A stretch of 46,768 nt of DNA from Bacilli bacterium (GTDB taxonomy: Bacteria > Bacillota_I > Bacilli_A > RF39 > UBA660): the NCBI GenBank assembly GCA_022795155.1, contig JAAWGF010000010.1, forward strand, positions 1 through 46,768. Direction: 5' to 3'. Shown piece by piece: positions 7,933-16,009 of the stretch. The position numbers and the translations under genes are program-made. The notes under the pieces were generated by a model. That model was given only the letters and a program-made list of their open reading frames with translations, was not told where the DNA came from and searched no databases. The first letter of the stretch is position 1. Each line of letters begins with the position of its first letter.

Positions 7933-8992
7933 ATGAAGAAGATTTTAGTTGTTTCGACAGGAGGAACAATATCACAAGAGCATACTGATACAGGAGTGGC
8001 CGTAAGTAATAATAATGCCTTTAGAGGCAATACTTTTCTGGAGTATTAAATTCATTTAAAGAAAAGTTAAATTTAGAAACTATCGATTCAATTACTATTA
8101 TGAATAAAGATAGTTCAAATATGATTTCAAAAGATTGGGAATTAATAGTTCAAGCAATATATGACAAATATGATGATTATGATGCTTTTGTTGTAACACA
8201 CGGTACTAATACTATGGGATATGCAACAGCTGCGGTTTCATATGCAATAGGTAATTTAGGTAAACCAGTAATATTTACTGGCTCACAAGTATCATATGGT
8301 ATTCCAGGTTCTGATGCATTAATGAACTTAGAAAATATACTAAGAGTAATTATAGAAAAAGAAGAATTGGCAGGGGTATTTCTAATTTTTGGTAGTAAAA
8401 TTATAACAGGTACAAGGGTTAAAAAGAAAACAGAATTTGATTATGATGCATTTAAAACATTTGGTCGATTGCCAGATATAGGTTACTTAGGGAACACAAT
8501 TGTATTTAATGATATGGCTTTAGATAGGTATTTGTACCATTTAGGAACAAAAAGCAAAACTAAGGATGGATTAGTCCTAAGAAATAAGTTTGATAATAAT
8601 ATAATGTCATTAACCGAATTTCCTGGGTTAAAATCAGAATATATTATTAAACTTGCAGAAAGTGGAGTTAAAGGTTTTATACTTCGTGCAACTGGGGCTG
8701 GAGATCCTAATGTAGCCCCTGAAGGTGCTGATTATCCTAATTTAAGAGAAGCATTTTCTTATTTACGAGAACATAAAATACCAATCGAACAACACAAGCC
8801 CCAGATGGTGTATCAAGTATGAGTGTGAATGAACCTGGAATTTTGGCGAAAGAACTTGGCGCAATTCCTGCTTGGGACATGAGTATGGAAACAATGGTAA
8901 CAAAATTATCTTGGTTAATTGCTAATGGATATAGTTATGAAGATATACAAAAATTAATGTTAACATCTTTTAGGGGCGAAATTGATAGATAA
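7933..8992 (+). pseudogene. ansA: L-asparaginase (type I-like), two frameshifts
   Basis: The ATG at 7933 follows aaaggagg and starts MKKILVVSTGGTIS, the family's nucleophile loop (Thr12). After GNTF the frame ends at a TAA near 8049; adding one T to the TTTT run near 8035 gives GNTFSGVLNSFKEK and continues in the long middle frame. Near 8792 a second one-base deletion breaks the reading; restoring it (GTA for GA) gives IPIVTTQAPDG and the C-terminal part to TAA at 8990-8992. The second catalytic motif reads HGTNTM where the family has HGTDTM, an Asp-to-Asn change in the catalytic triad. The enzyme would hydrolyse asparagine to aspartate; the gene looks dead. Confidence 0.85.
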
Positions 8993-9062
8993 ATATCTAT
9001 TATATTATTTTTTAAAAGAGGCCTTTAATAATAATTAAAGATAATTTATTGTGGGGAATGCT

Positions 9063-9440
9063 ATGAAATTAATAACTAAAGAAAATTTATCGCAGTTTGT
9101 TGATTATTATCATGGCTTTCATGATAGTCATATAACAGCGCTAAATTATAATATTGCAGCTGCTAAAATAGAATGTTTAATAGATGTTTATTGGTCCGGA
9201 GAACCGACTATCACATCTAGTGGTGTTTATGAAACGAATAAAACCAAAGTAAGAATAATATTTAATGAGATTGAGCAATGCAATAATAAAGCCATGTTTG
9301 CGTGGGATTATATTAATAATTCCTTTATTGATTATGTAAATATCAAAAATAAAGAATTTATTTGTTTTGCTGATGATCAAAAGAATCCTTTAGTTTATAT
9401 TGTTTGTGAGAGTATGGAATATGAAGAATTAAATAGTTAA
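9063..9440 (+). CDS. Unknown 125-aa protein, possibly immunity-like
   Basis: I prefer the ATG at 9063, 5 nt after gggga, over the GTG at 9051, which lies within that Shine-Dalgarno region. The protein has a YYHGFHDSHI opening followed by alternating strands with an IxFNEIEQ segment. That layout loosely recalls small immunity-type proteins with an FHD motif, but the resemblance is weak. No toxin is adjacent. It is 38 nt upstream of the next small gene and probably co-transcribed with it. Confidence 0.65.
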   Translation: MKLITKENLSQFVDYYHGFHDSHITALNYNIAAAKIECLIDVYWSGEPTITSSGVYETNKTKVRIIFNEIEQCNNKAMFAWDYINNSFIDYVNIKNKEFICFADDQKNPLVYIVCESMEYEELNS

Positions 9441-9478
9441 TTAAATATTATAGAAAAAATTTATTATATGAGGTTATT

Positions 9479-9910
9479 ATGTATAAAGATGAGATAAGGG
9501 ATACTATGGCACAAATTCGTGAATACAATCTTTATTTTTTTAACGAATGTTTAAGTATATATATAAAACTACTTTTCACTTTTCCTAAAAATAGCGATTT
9601 GAGAAAACAGTTATGGTTATTTGTTAATAATTATTTTTCGCATTTTAAATTAGAAAAAGAAATATTATTACATATAAAAAAACAGTTTGGTAATGACGAT
9701 GAACTTTTAGAAATTGAGAACATTTTGGATAATTTAGATCAAATATTTTTTCATTATTTTAATTATAATGAATATATTTTTACGGGATTTAATGACGCTA
9801 TGGAGACTCGTGAGCCATTAAGGGCTACTATAGTTGATAGACAGTTTGATATTGTTGATGATAATTATAGAGATGAAGTAATAAATAGTTTGGTAAAATC
9901 AAGTAAATAA
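9479..9910 (+). CDS. Unknown 143-aa helical protein
   Basis: The ATG follows a gagg site. The product is mostly helical and acidic, rich in Phe, Tyr and Asn, with no signal peptide, membrane helix or recognisable motif. It shares a probable transcript with the 125-aa gene upstream and ends at a shared terminator facing the thyX gene. No function is assigned. Confidence 0.65.
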   Translation: MYKDEIRDTMAQIREYNLYFFNECLSIYIKLLFTFPKNSDLRKQLWLFVNNYFSHFKLEKEILLHIKKQFGNDDELLEIENILDNLDQIFFHYFNYNEYIFTGFNDAMETREPLRATIVDRQFDIVDDNYRDEVINSLVKSSK

Positions 9911-9938
9911 AATAAAGTGTATATTAGTATGAAAAAGA

Positions 9939-9967
9939 AGTAAAAAATCATTTTTACTCCTTTTTTT
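9939..9967. terminator. Terminator between convergent genes
   Basis: Stem agtaaaaa (9939-9946) and tttttact (9951-9958) with a 4-nt loop. T-rich and A-rich flanks on both sides allow action in both directions. Confidence 0.6.
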
Positions 9968-9979
9968 GTTTAATATTTC

Positions 9980-11488
9980 TTATAATTTGATTAATTGTTT
10001 TTGCTTAAGTCTATTTATTTTACCACATGATTCTTCTCCTTCAGGACAAAATCCATGTGTTTCACAGGTAGGACCGATATTACGATCAAATATTTCAGCT
10101 CCTGGTATACTTTGAATAGCTTGATGTAGCTGATGTGATATTTCTCGTGTTTCCCATTGTGTTTTACTGCATTCTCTTAATCTTAGGATATGCGCTAATG
10201 TTTTTCCATCCATATTTGTGACGATATTGACCATGTTTCCAGATAAGGTGAAGTAGACTAAATCTTCTTCTCTAATTCCATAATCATTTTTAAAATGCTC
10301 ATACATTTCTTTATTTTCCTTAAAAATATTATTAAACTCATCTAAATATTGCGTTTTAATTTTGGGTGGAATTTTATACTGAGATAAATCAACAACGGGA
10401 ACAAAATCGGGAACCATAATATGGTGGGTTCTATGTCTTGTTATATGTGTTAATACAGCAAATGAAATGGGAATCTGAAATTCAAAATTAATTTGTGTTA
10501 ATTCTAAAGCATCGCTTTCGATGGCGATTTTTTTAATTATTTCTTCTTTAAAATTTGGGAAGTCATTGCAAGCTTGTTTATATATTTTAAAAGACTTATT
10601 ATAATCAAATTGATATCTACGCATAATTGCTGAAATTATAATGGCGTCATCAATGTTCTTACTATGATTGATTAAGGTAGGTTTATCAATTATTTTATAA
10701 TTAGAACGATCAATTTTAGATTCTAAATAATTATCAACAGGGTCTATTAACTCAACAGGTGTTTTATCGATAACATCTATAATATATGGAATATTTTTTT
10801 TGGCTATTTCATATAGTTTTTCACCAAATTCTCTAATCTCACTAATAAGACTATATTTAGTTTTAGTATATTTTATAATCATATCTTTTAGAGTGTGGGC
10901 ATCTACTCCCATGATAATATTAGAATGATAACTATATGGTAGAACAAATCTAGCATCTTCTTTATCGATACCTCTGCTTGTAAATTCCTCATATTTTTTA
11001 AATAGCATTTCTTCATGTTGTTGGTATTCATCTTTTACTTGCTTGTTATTTGGTATGATATTACCATTTATATCATGAAAATTAGGTGTATAATAGCCAA
11101 CATCGGAAAAATCAACTTCTCTTCTTGATTTAATCGTAAAGGAAGAGAATCTTTCTTCAATAATCGTTTGTTCAATAACGGCTGAAACATCTTTAAGCGC
11201 AAATACGCAATAGTCATGGTCAATTATCGAATCATGCCCCATATTAATGACTTTTTTTATGAAACTGACATTTTGATCAAAAGTACGCTGTTCAGTTTTA
11301 AAAAGGCGCTCAAAAATATCACCGGGAAATCTTGACAAACTGCCAGCGGTTGCGACAACACAAGAACGTCTTTCTTTTTCTAGAGTATTTATATAATTAA
11401 TGATTTCTTCACAATTATCAATATGGCTTTCTATTAAATAGTTTTTTAATTTTTTAAAATCGATTGGGCCTAATAATTCTATTTGCAT
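9980..11488 (-). CDS. thyX: FAD-dependent thymidylate synthase, tandem ThyX domains
   Basis: ThyX makes dTMP from dUMP using methylene-tetrahydrofolate and FAD. At 502 aa this is about twice the usual size. The C-terminal half holds the recognisable ThyX signature region, ITRHRTHHIMVPDF, and a late LRLRECSKTQWETREI segment. The N-terminal half also follows the ThyX layout (GHDSIIDHDYCVFALKDVS, then GIDKEDARFVLPYS), but its RHR motif is replaced by EERFSSFTIKSRRE. A duplication with a degenerate first copy fits. A Cys/His cluster (CETHGFC...C) ends the protein. It is last in a minus-strand group with the ZnuA-like gene and yidD, and has its own extended -10 (TGtTATAAT) upstream. Confidence 0.85.
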   Translation of the reverse strand: MQIELLGPIDFKKLKNYLIESHIDNCEEIINYINTLEKERRSCVVATAGSLSRFPGDIFERLFKTEQRTFDQNVSFIKKVINMGHDSIIDHDYCVFALKDVSAVIEQTIIEERFSSFTIKSRREVDFSDVGYYTPNFHDINGNIIPNNKQVKDEYQQHEEMLFKKYEEFTSRGIDKEDARFVLPYSYHSNIIMGVDAHTLKDMIIKYTKTKYSLISEIREFGEKLYEIAKKNIPYIIDVIDKTPVELIDPVDNYLESKIDRSNYKIIDKPTLINHSKNIDDAIIISAIMRRYQFDYNKSFKIYKQACNDFPNFKEEIIKKIAIESDALELTQINFEFQIPISFAVLTHITRHRTHHIMVPDFVPVVDLSQYKIPPKIKTQYLDEFNNIFKENKEMYEHFKNDYGIREEDLVYFTLSGNMVNIVTNMDGKTLAHILRLRECSKTQWETREISHQLHQAIQSIPGAEIFDRNIGPTCETHGFCPEGEESCGKINRLKQKQLIKL

Positions 11489-11526
11489 TTTACTTCACCA
11501 TAATAATTATAACATTAAAGTAAAAA

Positions 11527-11550
11527 AAATTAAATCATTTGACTTAATTT
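11527..11550 (-). terminator. Terminator after the ZnuA-like gene
   Basis: On the minus strand a 10-bp stem (aaattaagtc/gatttaattt, loop aaat) is followed by a T-run. It lies between the ZnuA-like stop and thyX, so thyX needs its own promoter. Confidence 0.65.
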
Positions 11551-11551
11551 T

Positions 11552-12421
11552 TTAATCATATAATTCTTGTTTTAATAGTTCGATGTTATAATTCATTAAG
11601 GTAAAATAATCATCTTTATTTTTTCGTTCTTCTTCGGTTAAATTAGAAATAGTTTTAAGTTCAACTAATTCTGCACCTGTTGCATTTTTAATTTCATTAA
11701 CTGTTTCATTTACTTCCCTATTTTGAGTTGTAAAAATATAACTTATTTCTCCACTAGTAATTAGGTTAACAACATCAGCTTTAGTTTTATCTGTTAGGTT
11801 ATCATTTTCTTCTAACGATATAACGGTTAGTCCATATTTATCTTCTAAAAATTTAAATAAATCATCAGCTACAACAATTGTTTTATTGGTTGAACTTTCG
11901 ACCATTAATTTTATTTTAGCGTCTAGATTAGATACCTCAACTTTTAATTCTTCATATTTTTCTTCAATGTCATTTTTTAAATAGTGATTATTTATATATT
12001 CATTAAAGCCAATTTTTATATTTTGAGCAAGCATTAGAAAATTAGAAGGATTTAGCCATAATTCTTCAATATAATTTTCGTAATCCATACTAAGAGTTGT
12101 GTCAATAATTTTGATTTTTTTATTATATTCAAAAATAGGTGCAACATAATTTTTTTCAGTAGCAAGGCCATTGAATATAAATAAACTAGCATTACTATAA
12201 TCCTTTATCTGTTTATCGGTTAATTCGTATTGGTCAATAATGATACCATCGGGATAAATACTTTTAACGGTACTATGCTTACCATATAAACGATTAGTAA
12301 TATATTCAATAGGATAGCTTGTTGTATAGATATCGATATCTTCCAAATTATCTCTTTTTAAACAACCACTAGTTGAAATTAACATTGTCAAAGGTAATAA
12401 AATTGTTGCGATTTTTTTCAT
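11552..12421 (-). CDS. ZnuA/TroA-like lipoprotein lacking the metal ligands
   Basis: The signal peptide ends in a lipobox, STSGC with Cys20, so the protein is a membrane-anchored lipoprotein. Overall layout follows metal-ABC substrate-binding proteins: a DKQIKDYSNASLFIFNG segment, WLNPSNFLMLAQNI, DDLFKFLEDKYGL and a late IFTTQNREVNE...TGAELVEL. The histidines that bind Zn or Mn in the family are absent: Asp-Gln or Glu-Leu stand where PHxYxP and DPHxW carry His, and ADDLF stands where SHxAF carries it. No permease or ATPase is adjacent. It starts inside the last codons of yidD, which supply its aaaggag site. It may bind something else or have a non-transport role. Confidence 0.7.
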   Translation of the reverse strand: MKKIATILLPLTMLISTSGCLKRDNLEDIDIYTTSYPIEYITNRLYGKHSTVKSIYPDGIIIDQYELTDKQIKDYSNASLFIFNGLATEKNYVAPIFEYNKKIKIIDTTLSMDYENYIEELWLNPSNFLMLAQNIKIGFNEYINNHYLKNDIEEKYEELKVEVSNLDAKIKLMVESSTNKTIVVADDLFKFLEDKYGLTVISLEENDNLTDKTKADVVNLITSGEISYIFTTQNREVNETVNEIKNATGAELVELKTISNLTEEERKNKDDYFTLMNYNIELLKQELYD

Positions 12422-12422
12422 A

Positions 12423-12641
12423 TTAATTCTCCTTTTTTTTTACTGGGTCATATCCTGCTTTAAATAATGGGTTACATTTTAAGATTCGTATAATTGTTAA
12501 ACCACTACCTTTTAGTGCTCCATATTCTTTTATAGCTTCTATTCCATAATTAGAGCAAGTTGGTATATGACGACAACTATTATGCCAAGGACCAGGTATC
12601 ATTTGGTAAACTCTAATTAAGCCAATTAATATATATTTCAT
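12423..12641 (-). CDS. yidD: YidD, membrane protein insertion efficiency factor
   Basis: The 72-aa product shows the family's core: RVYQMIPGPWHNSCRHIPTC, then SNYGIEAIKEYGALKG and RILKCNPLFKAGYDPV. YidD is a small amphipathic inner-membrane protein that assists the YidC insertase. The ATG has a ggtg Shine-Dalgarno site and a strong promoter just upstream. It is the first gene of a minus-strand operon with the ZnuA-like lipoprotein, with coding ends practically touching. Confidence 0.95.
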   Translation of the reverse strand: MKYILIGLIRVYQMIPGPWHNSCRHIPTCSNYGIEAIKEYGALKGSGLTIIRILKCNPLFKAGYDPVKKKEN

Positions 12642-12657
12642 ATTAACACCACTTTTA

Positions 12658-12686
12658 ATTATACTAGAAATGAATAAAAATGTAAA
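12658..12686 (-). promoter_or_regulatory. Promoter of the yidD operon
   Basis: On the minus strand: TTTACA (12681-12686), a 17-nt spacer and TATAAT (12658-12663), about 17 nt before the ATG. Confidence 0.75.
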
Positions 12687-12710
12687 TTACATATTAAAAT
12701 GATTTGATTT

Positions 12711-12720
12711 TTGATATAAT
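12711..12720 (+). promoter_or_regulatory. Extended -10 of the rnc operon
   Basis: TGaTATAAT with TATAAT at 12715-12720, 18 nt before the rnc ATG. No clear -35 is seen; extended -10 promoters often lack one. Confidence 0.5.
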
Positions 12721-12738
12721 ATCTATGAAGGTGATAAG

Positions 12739-13401
12739 ATGGATATCATAAGTGATTTAAAAATAGATATTAATAAAGAAATTTATCAAACAGCATTTAC
12801 ACATACTTCATATGCGAATGAGCATCGTACTCAAAGTTATGAACGTTTAGAATATTTAGGAGACGCAGTTTTAGAATTAATTATGAGTGAGTATTTATAT
12901 TTAAATACGGAAGAAGAAGAGGGACAAATGACGAAACTTAGGTCTCATTATGTTTGTGAAAATGCGTTATATGAATATTCACTTAAATTAAAGTTAAATG
13001 AATATCTGCTTCTTGGTAAAGGCGAAAGTGAAAATGGTGGTAAAATTAGAAAAGCCATTGTTGCGGATATTTTTGAAGCTTTTATAGGTGCCTTATTTTT
13101 AGATAAGGGAATTGAAACGGTTAAAAATTTTATATATAAATATATAATTCCCATAATAGAAAATAATGAAATAGATTTTTTTGATGATTATAAATCACTA
13201 TTGCAAGAATTGGTTCAAACCGATAAAAGAAGTTTAGAATATAGTGTTGTTGATGAAGAGGGACCTGCTCATAATAAGACATTTACGGTGATTGTAAAAA
13301 TTGATGATGTTACTTATGGAAAGGGAACAGCGCATAGTAAAAAAGAAGCCGAGCAAATGGCTGCTCGTGATGCATTAAGTAGGTGTCAATATAAATGTTA
13401 G
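12739..13401 (+). CDS. rnc: Ribonuclease III
   Basis: The enzyme cleaves double-stranded RNA in rRNA and mRNA processing. The catalytic signature ERLEYLGDAVL is at residues 35-45 and the second acidic motif, DIFEAFIGALFLDKG, follows near residue 108. The C-terminal dsRNA-binding domain starts at DDYKSLLQELVQ and ends KKEAEQMAARDALS. At 220 aa it is of normal length and all metal-binding acidic residues are present. It overlaps the next gene by 7 nt. Confidence 0.97.
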   Translation: MDIISDLKIDINKEIYQTAFTHTSYANEHRTQSYERLEYLGDAVLELIMSEYLYLNTEEEEGQMTKLRSHYVCENALYEYSLKLKLNEYLLLGKGESENGGKIRKAIVADIFEAFIGALFLDKGIETVKNFIYKYIIPIIENNEIDFFDDYKSLLQELVQTDKRSLEYSVVDEEGPAHNKTFTVIVKIDDVTYGKGTAHSKKEAEQMAARDALSRCQYKC

Positions 13402-13754
13402 ATATTAATAATTTATTAAGTTATAATATTACAGAATTATTGGATTATATTAGAACTTGTGATTTAGAAACAAAAAAAATTATTTTATCTAACGAGAAAA
13501 TTATTGATAAATTTGTTGAATATAATGCCACAAATTCATTTTATTTTACTAATTGTATAGAATTTATGTTAGAAAATTCTTATTTTAAAGATTTAATTTT
13601 AGATGACAATTATGATATAAGTAATTTAATTTTTAAGGGTATAAATTTTGGTGCTACATTTTTACAAGATAAAAGATTTATTGAAAAGTTAGTTAATGAA
13701 CTAGATGTTAGTAAATATCGATTTATGATGAATGAATTAGAAAAAAATATATGA
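13395..13754 (+). CDS. Unknown 119-aa helical protein overlapping rnc
   Basis: It starts within the last codons of rnc, so it is translationally coupled. The product is helical, with no motif I recognise. Its end lies in an AAAAAAA run (13741-13747). One extra A there would carry the frame on through a 35-codon open stretch to 13858, giving about 154 aa. Either the run slips or the gene has lost a base. Confidence 0.6.
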   Translation: MLDINNLLSYNITELLDYIRTCDLETKKIILSNEKIIDKFVEYNATNSFYFTNCIEFMLENSYFKDLILDDNYDISNLIFKGINFGATFLQDKRFIEKLVNELDVSKYRFMMNELEKNI

Positions 13755-13858
13755 ATTATAATTGTGGGACATCAGAAAATCTTGGAATTGATGATAGATA
13801 TGTATCGTCATATGCCGCATTGCGAAATAAAATAAACTTGCAAATTTATCCTAATTAA
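13751..13858 (+). CDS. 35-codon ORF, probable 3' end of the preceding gene
   Basis: The ATG overlaps the preceding stop (ATGA). No Shine-Dalgarno site precedes it. Its product (MNYNCGTSENLGIDDRYVSS and 15 more residues) reads in the frame reached from the upstream gene by a one-base slip in the A7 run, so it is more likely a detached C-terminus than a separate gene. Confidence 0.35.
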   Translation: MNYNCGTSENLGIDDRYVSSYAALRNKINLQIYPN

Positions 13859-13897
13859 AGTAAAATAAAAATATAATTTAAAAGAAAAGGTGATTTT

Positions 13898-14614
13898 ATG
13901 GGAAGAGCTTATGAAGTTAGAAAAGCTAGTATTCAAAAAACAGGGGCTGCTAGAGGTAAACTTTATTCGATGTATGCTAGGGAAATTTATCAAGTAGCTA
14001 AAACAGGTGGAACCGAAACAACTAGTAATGCTGCTTTAAAAAGATTAATTGAAAGAGCTAAAAAAGATCAAGTTCCTGCTGATATTATAAAAAGAGCTAT
14101 CGACAAAGTTAATAGTGGGGCTGATGAATCTTATGACTCAGTTAGATATGAAGTATTTGGTCCAGCTGGATCAACAATTATTGTGGATTGTTTAACTGAT
14201 AATGTAAATCGTTCAATAAGTTCGGTAAGAGCTGCTTTAAATAAGACGAAATGCAAAATGGGTAGTATGGGTAGTATTACTTATAATTATGATAATTTAT
14301 GTATAATTAGTTTTAAAGGCTTAACTGAAGAACAAACATTAGATGCATTAATTGAAAATGGCATTGATAGTGTTGATATGGAATTAGAAGATGATGCGAT
14401 TGTTTTATATGGTGATCCGCAAGATAATTTTAAAATAAAGGAAGCAATTACGAAAGTTTTACCAGATGTTCAATTTGATATGGACGAAATTACAATGTTA
14501 CCTAAAGATAAGATTACATTAACTGGCGAAGATTTAGAAATGTTTAATCGTTTAATTACACTATTAGATGATATTGAAGATGTACAGCACGTTTATCATA
14601 ACGTTGAATTATAA
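13898..14614 (+). CDS. YebC/PmpR-family protein, YeeN-type
   Basis: The 238-aa length and layout match the TACO1/YebC family. The N-terminus, MGRAYEVRKASIQKTGAARG, is of the YeeN subgroup rather than the AGHSKWANI type. Family hallmarks follow: GGTETTSNAALKRLIERAKK, VPADIIKRAIDK, YEVFGPAGSTIIVDCLTDN and, late, the acidic LDDIEDVQHVYHN end. Members act as transcriptional regulators or as ribosome-associated factors that help translate difficult sequences. The Shine-Dalgarno site is aaaaggtg. Confidence 0.9.
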   Translation: MGRAYEVRKASIQKTGAARGKLYSMYAREIYQVAKTGGTETTSNAALKRLIERAKKDQVPADIIKRAIDKVNSGADESYDSVRYEVFGPAGSTIIVDCLTDNVNRSISSVRAALNKTKCKMGSMGSITYNYDNLCIISFKGLTEEQTLDALIENGIDSVDMELEDDAIVLYGDPQDNFKIKEAITKVLPDVQFDMDEITMLPKDKITLTGEDLEMFNRLITLLDDIEDVQHVYHNVEL

Positions 14615-14619
14615 TATGT

Positions 14620-14648
14620 AAAGGGAGTTTAAATACTTCCTTTTATAA
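14620..14648 (+). terminator. Terminator after the YebC-family gene
   Basis: Stem aaagggagt (14620-14628) and acttccttt (14635-14643) with one G-U pair and a 6-nt loop. The T-tract is short. Confidence 0.5.
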
Positions 14649-14671
14649 TACAAAAATCAAAAAAAATAATA

Positions 14672-14695
14672 TTTTGTATCCTTTGTAATACAAAA
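14672..14695 (+). promoter_or_regulatory. Candidate operator, palindrome beside the -35
   Basis: ttttgtat (14672-14679) and atacaaaa (14688-14695) form a perfect 8-bp inverted repeat whose right arm touches the -35 box. A third half-site, atacaaaa, lies at 14648-14655. Confidence 0.45.
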
Positions 14696-14724
14696 TTGAC
14701 ATTTGCATATAATAATTATATAAT
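14696..14724 (+). promoter_or_regulatory. Consensus sigma-A promoter
   Basis: TTGACA (14696-14701), exactly 17 nt, TATAAT (14719-14724): a perfect consensus. The TTG of the -35 is in frame with the downstream gene but is not its start. Confidence 0.85.
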
Positions 14725-14746
14725 AATTTTAGAAAGAGGGAATATA

Positions 14747-15952
14747 ATGATTATTCGTGAACAATATTTATCTGAAATAAGACCATTTTATAATCAAGAC
14801 CTTATTAAGATTATTAAGGGAATAAGAAGGTGTGGGAAATCAGTTATTTTACTTCAAATAATGGATGAATTAAAAAATAGAAATATAAGTTATAATCATA
14901 TCATTTATATAAATTTTGAGTCTAAAGAATTTAGCTTTATAAAAAATGATGATGATTTATATAGTTATGTTAAAAATAAAATTGTTGATGATGAAAGATA
15001 TTATATGTTTTTTGATGAAATTCAAAATGTTTGTGGTTGGGAAAAGGCGATTAATTCATTTAAATCTGAAGGTAGATATTCAATATTTATAACGGGTTCT
15101 AATAGTGATTTATTATCTAGTGAATTTGCAACACATTTAGCTGGTCGTTATGTAAGTTTTAATATTTATCCATTTTCTTTTAAAGAAGTATGTGAATTAA
15201 AAAAAGTTGATGATAAAAATAAATTTGAATTGGAAGAACTATTTATGAATTATATTGAATGGGGTGGAATGCCGCAGAGATTTGCTTTTGACAACGTAAT
15301 TCAAGTTAGAACATATTTATCTGATATATATGATTCTATAGTTATTAAAGATATTATTTCTAGATTTGGAATAAAAGATTTAGATTTGTTTAATAGAATT
15401 GTTGAGTATATAGTAACCACACCATCACAGACTTTTTCAGCTGAAAATTTAGTAAAGTATTTTAATATAAATGATGATAGGGGTGTTACTAAAAATACTT
15501 TATATAATTATTTAGAATATATGTCAAAAGCTATGTTAATAAGTAAAGCCGATAGGTATGATGTAAGAGGAAAAAGAATACTAAGTGGTAAATATAAGTA
15601 TTATTTAACTGATTTGGGTTTAGGTCAAGTTATGAACATAAATAAAAAGCAACAGATGGGGGCTTATTTGGAAAATGTTGTTTATAATGAATTACTAATG
15701 CGAGGTTATGATGTAAAAATTGGTTCATTAGATAATGGTGAAGTTGATTTTGTAGCTACTAAGTATTCGGAAAAATTATATTTTCAGGTTACATATATTT
15801 TGGCTGATGAATCAGTAATAAATAGAGAGTTTGGCGCATTTCAATCAATTAATGATAATTACCCTAAATATGTAATATCAATGGATAAATTTGATTTCTC
15901 ACAAGAAGGTATTATTCATAAAAATATTATTGATTGGTTACTAGATAGGTAA
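14747..15952 (+). CDS. AAA-type ATPase with DUF4143 C-terminal domain
   Basis: The product is about 401 aa from the ATG at 14747, which follows agaaaggg. The Walker A is KGIRRCGKS near residue 27, the Walker B region is YYMFFDEIQNV, and a sensor-like FITGSNSDLLSSE is followed by LAGRYVSFNIYPFSFKE, typical of AAA_14/DUF4143 proteins. The C-terminal part (GAYLENVVYNELLMRGYDVK...GEVDFV) is the PD-(D/E)xK-like DUF4143 module. The family is common in anaerobes and poorly characterised. It sits alone between two core genes under a perfect promoter with a palindrome. Confidence 0.9.
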   Translation: MIIREQYLSEIRPFYNQDLIKIIKGIRRCGKSVILLQIMDELKNRNISYNHIIYINFESKEFSFIKNDDDLYSYVKNKIVDDERYYMFFDEIQNVCGWEKAINSFKSEGRYSIFITGSNSDLLSSEFATHLAGRYVSFNIYPFSFKEVCELKKVDDKNKFELEELFMNYIEWGGMPQRFAFDNVIQVRTYLSDIYDSIVIKDIISRFGIKDLDLFNRIVEYIVTTPSQTFSAENLVKYFNINDDRGVTKNTLYNYLEYMSKAMLISKADRYDVRGKRILSGKYKYYLTDLGLGQVMNINKKQQMGAYLENVVYNELLMRGYDVKIGSLDNGEVDFVATKYSEKLYFQVTYILADESVINREFGAFQSINDNYPKYVISMDKFDFSQEGIIHKNIIDWLLDR

Positions 15953-15959
15953 TATTTGG

Positions 15960-15988
15960 TTGATAATATTAAGAGAGAATGCTATAAT
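15960..15988 (+). promoter_or_regulatory. Promoter of rbfA
   Basis: TTGATA (15960-15965), 17 nt, then an extended -10, TGcTATAAT (TATAAT at 15983-15988). The leader would be only about 15 nt. Confidence 0.6.
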
Positions 15989-16009
15989 AAAATTAGAAGA
16001 GGTGGTTTT

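Noticed and set aside
11552..12421. Plain annotation as zinc-binding protein
   Set aside because: The histidine ligands that define Zn/Mn binding are missing.
14696..14746. N-terminal extension of the DUF4143 ATPase starting at TTG 14696
   Set aside because: That TTG is the -35 box of a perfect promoter; the ATG at 14747 has a Shine-Dalgarno site.
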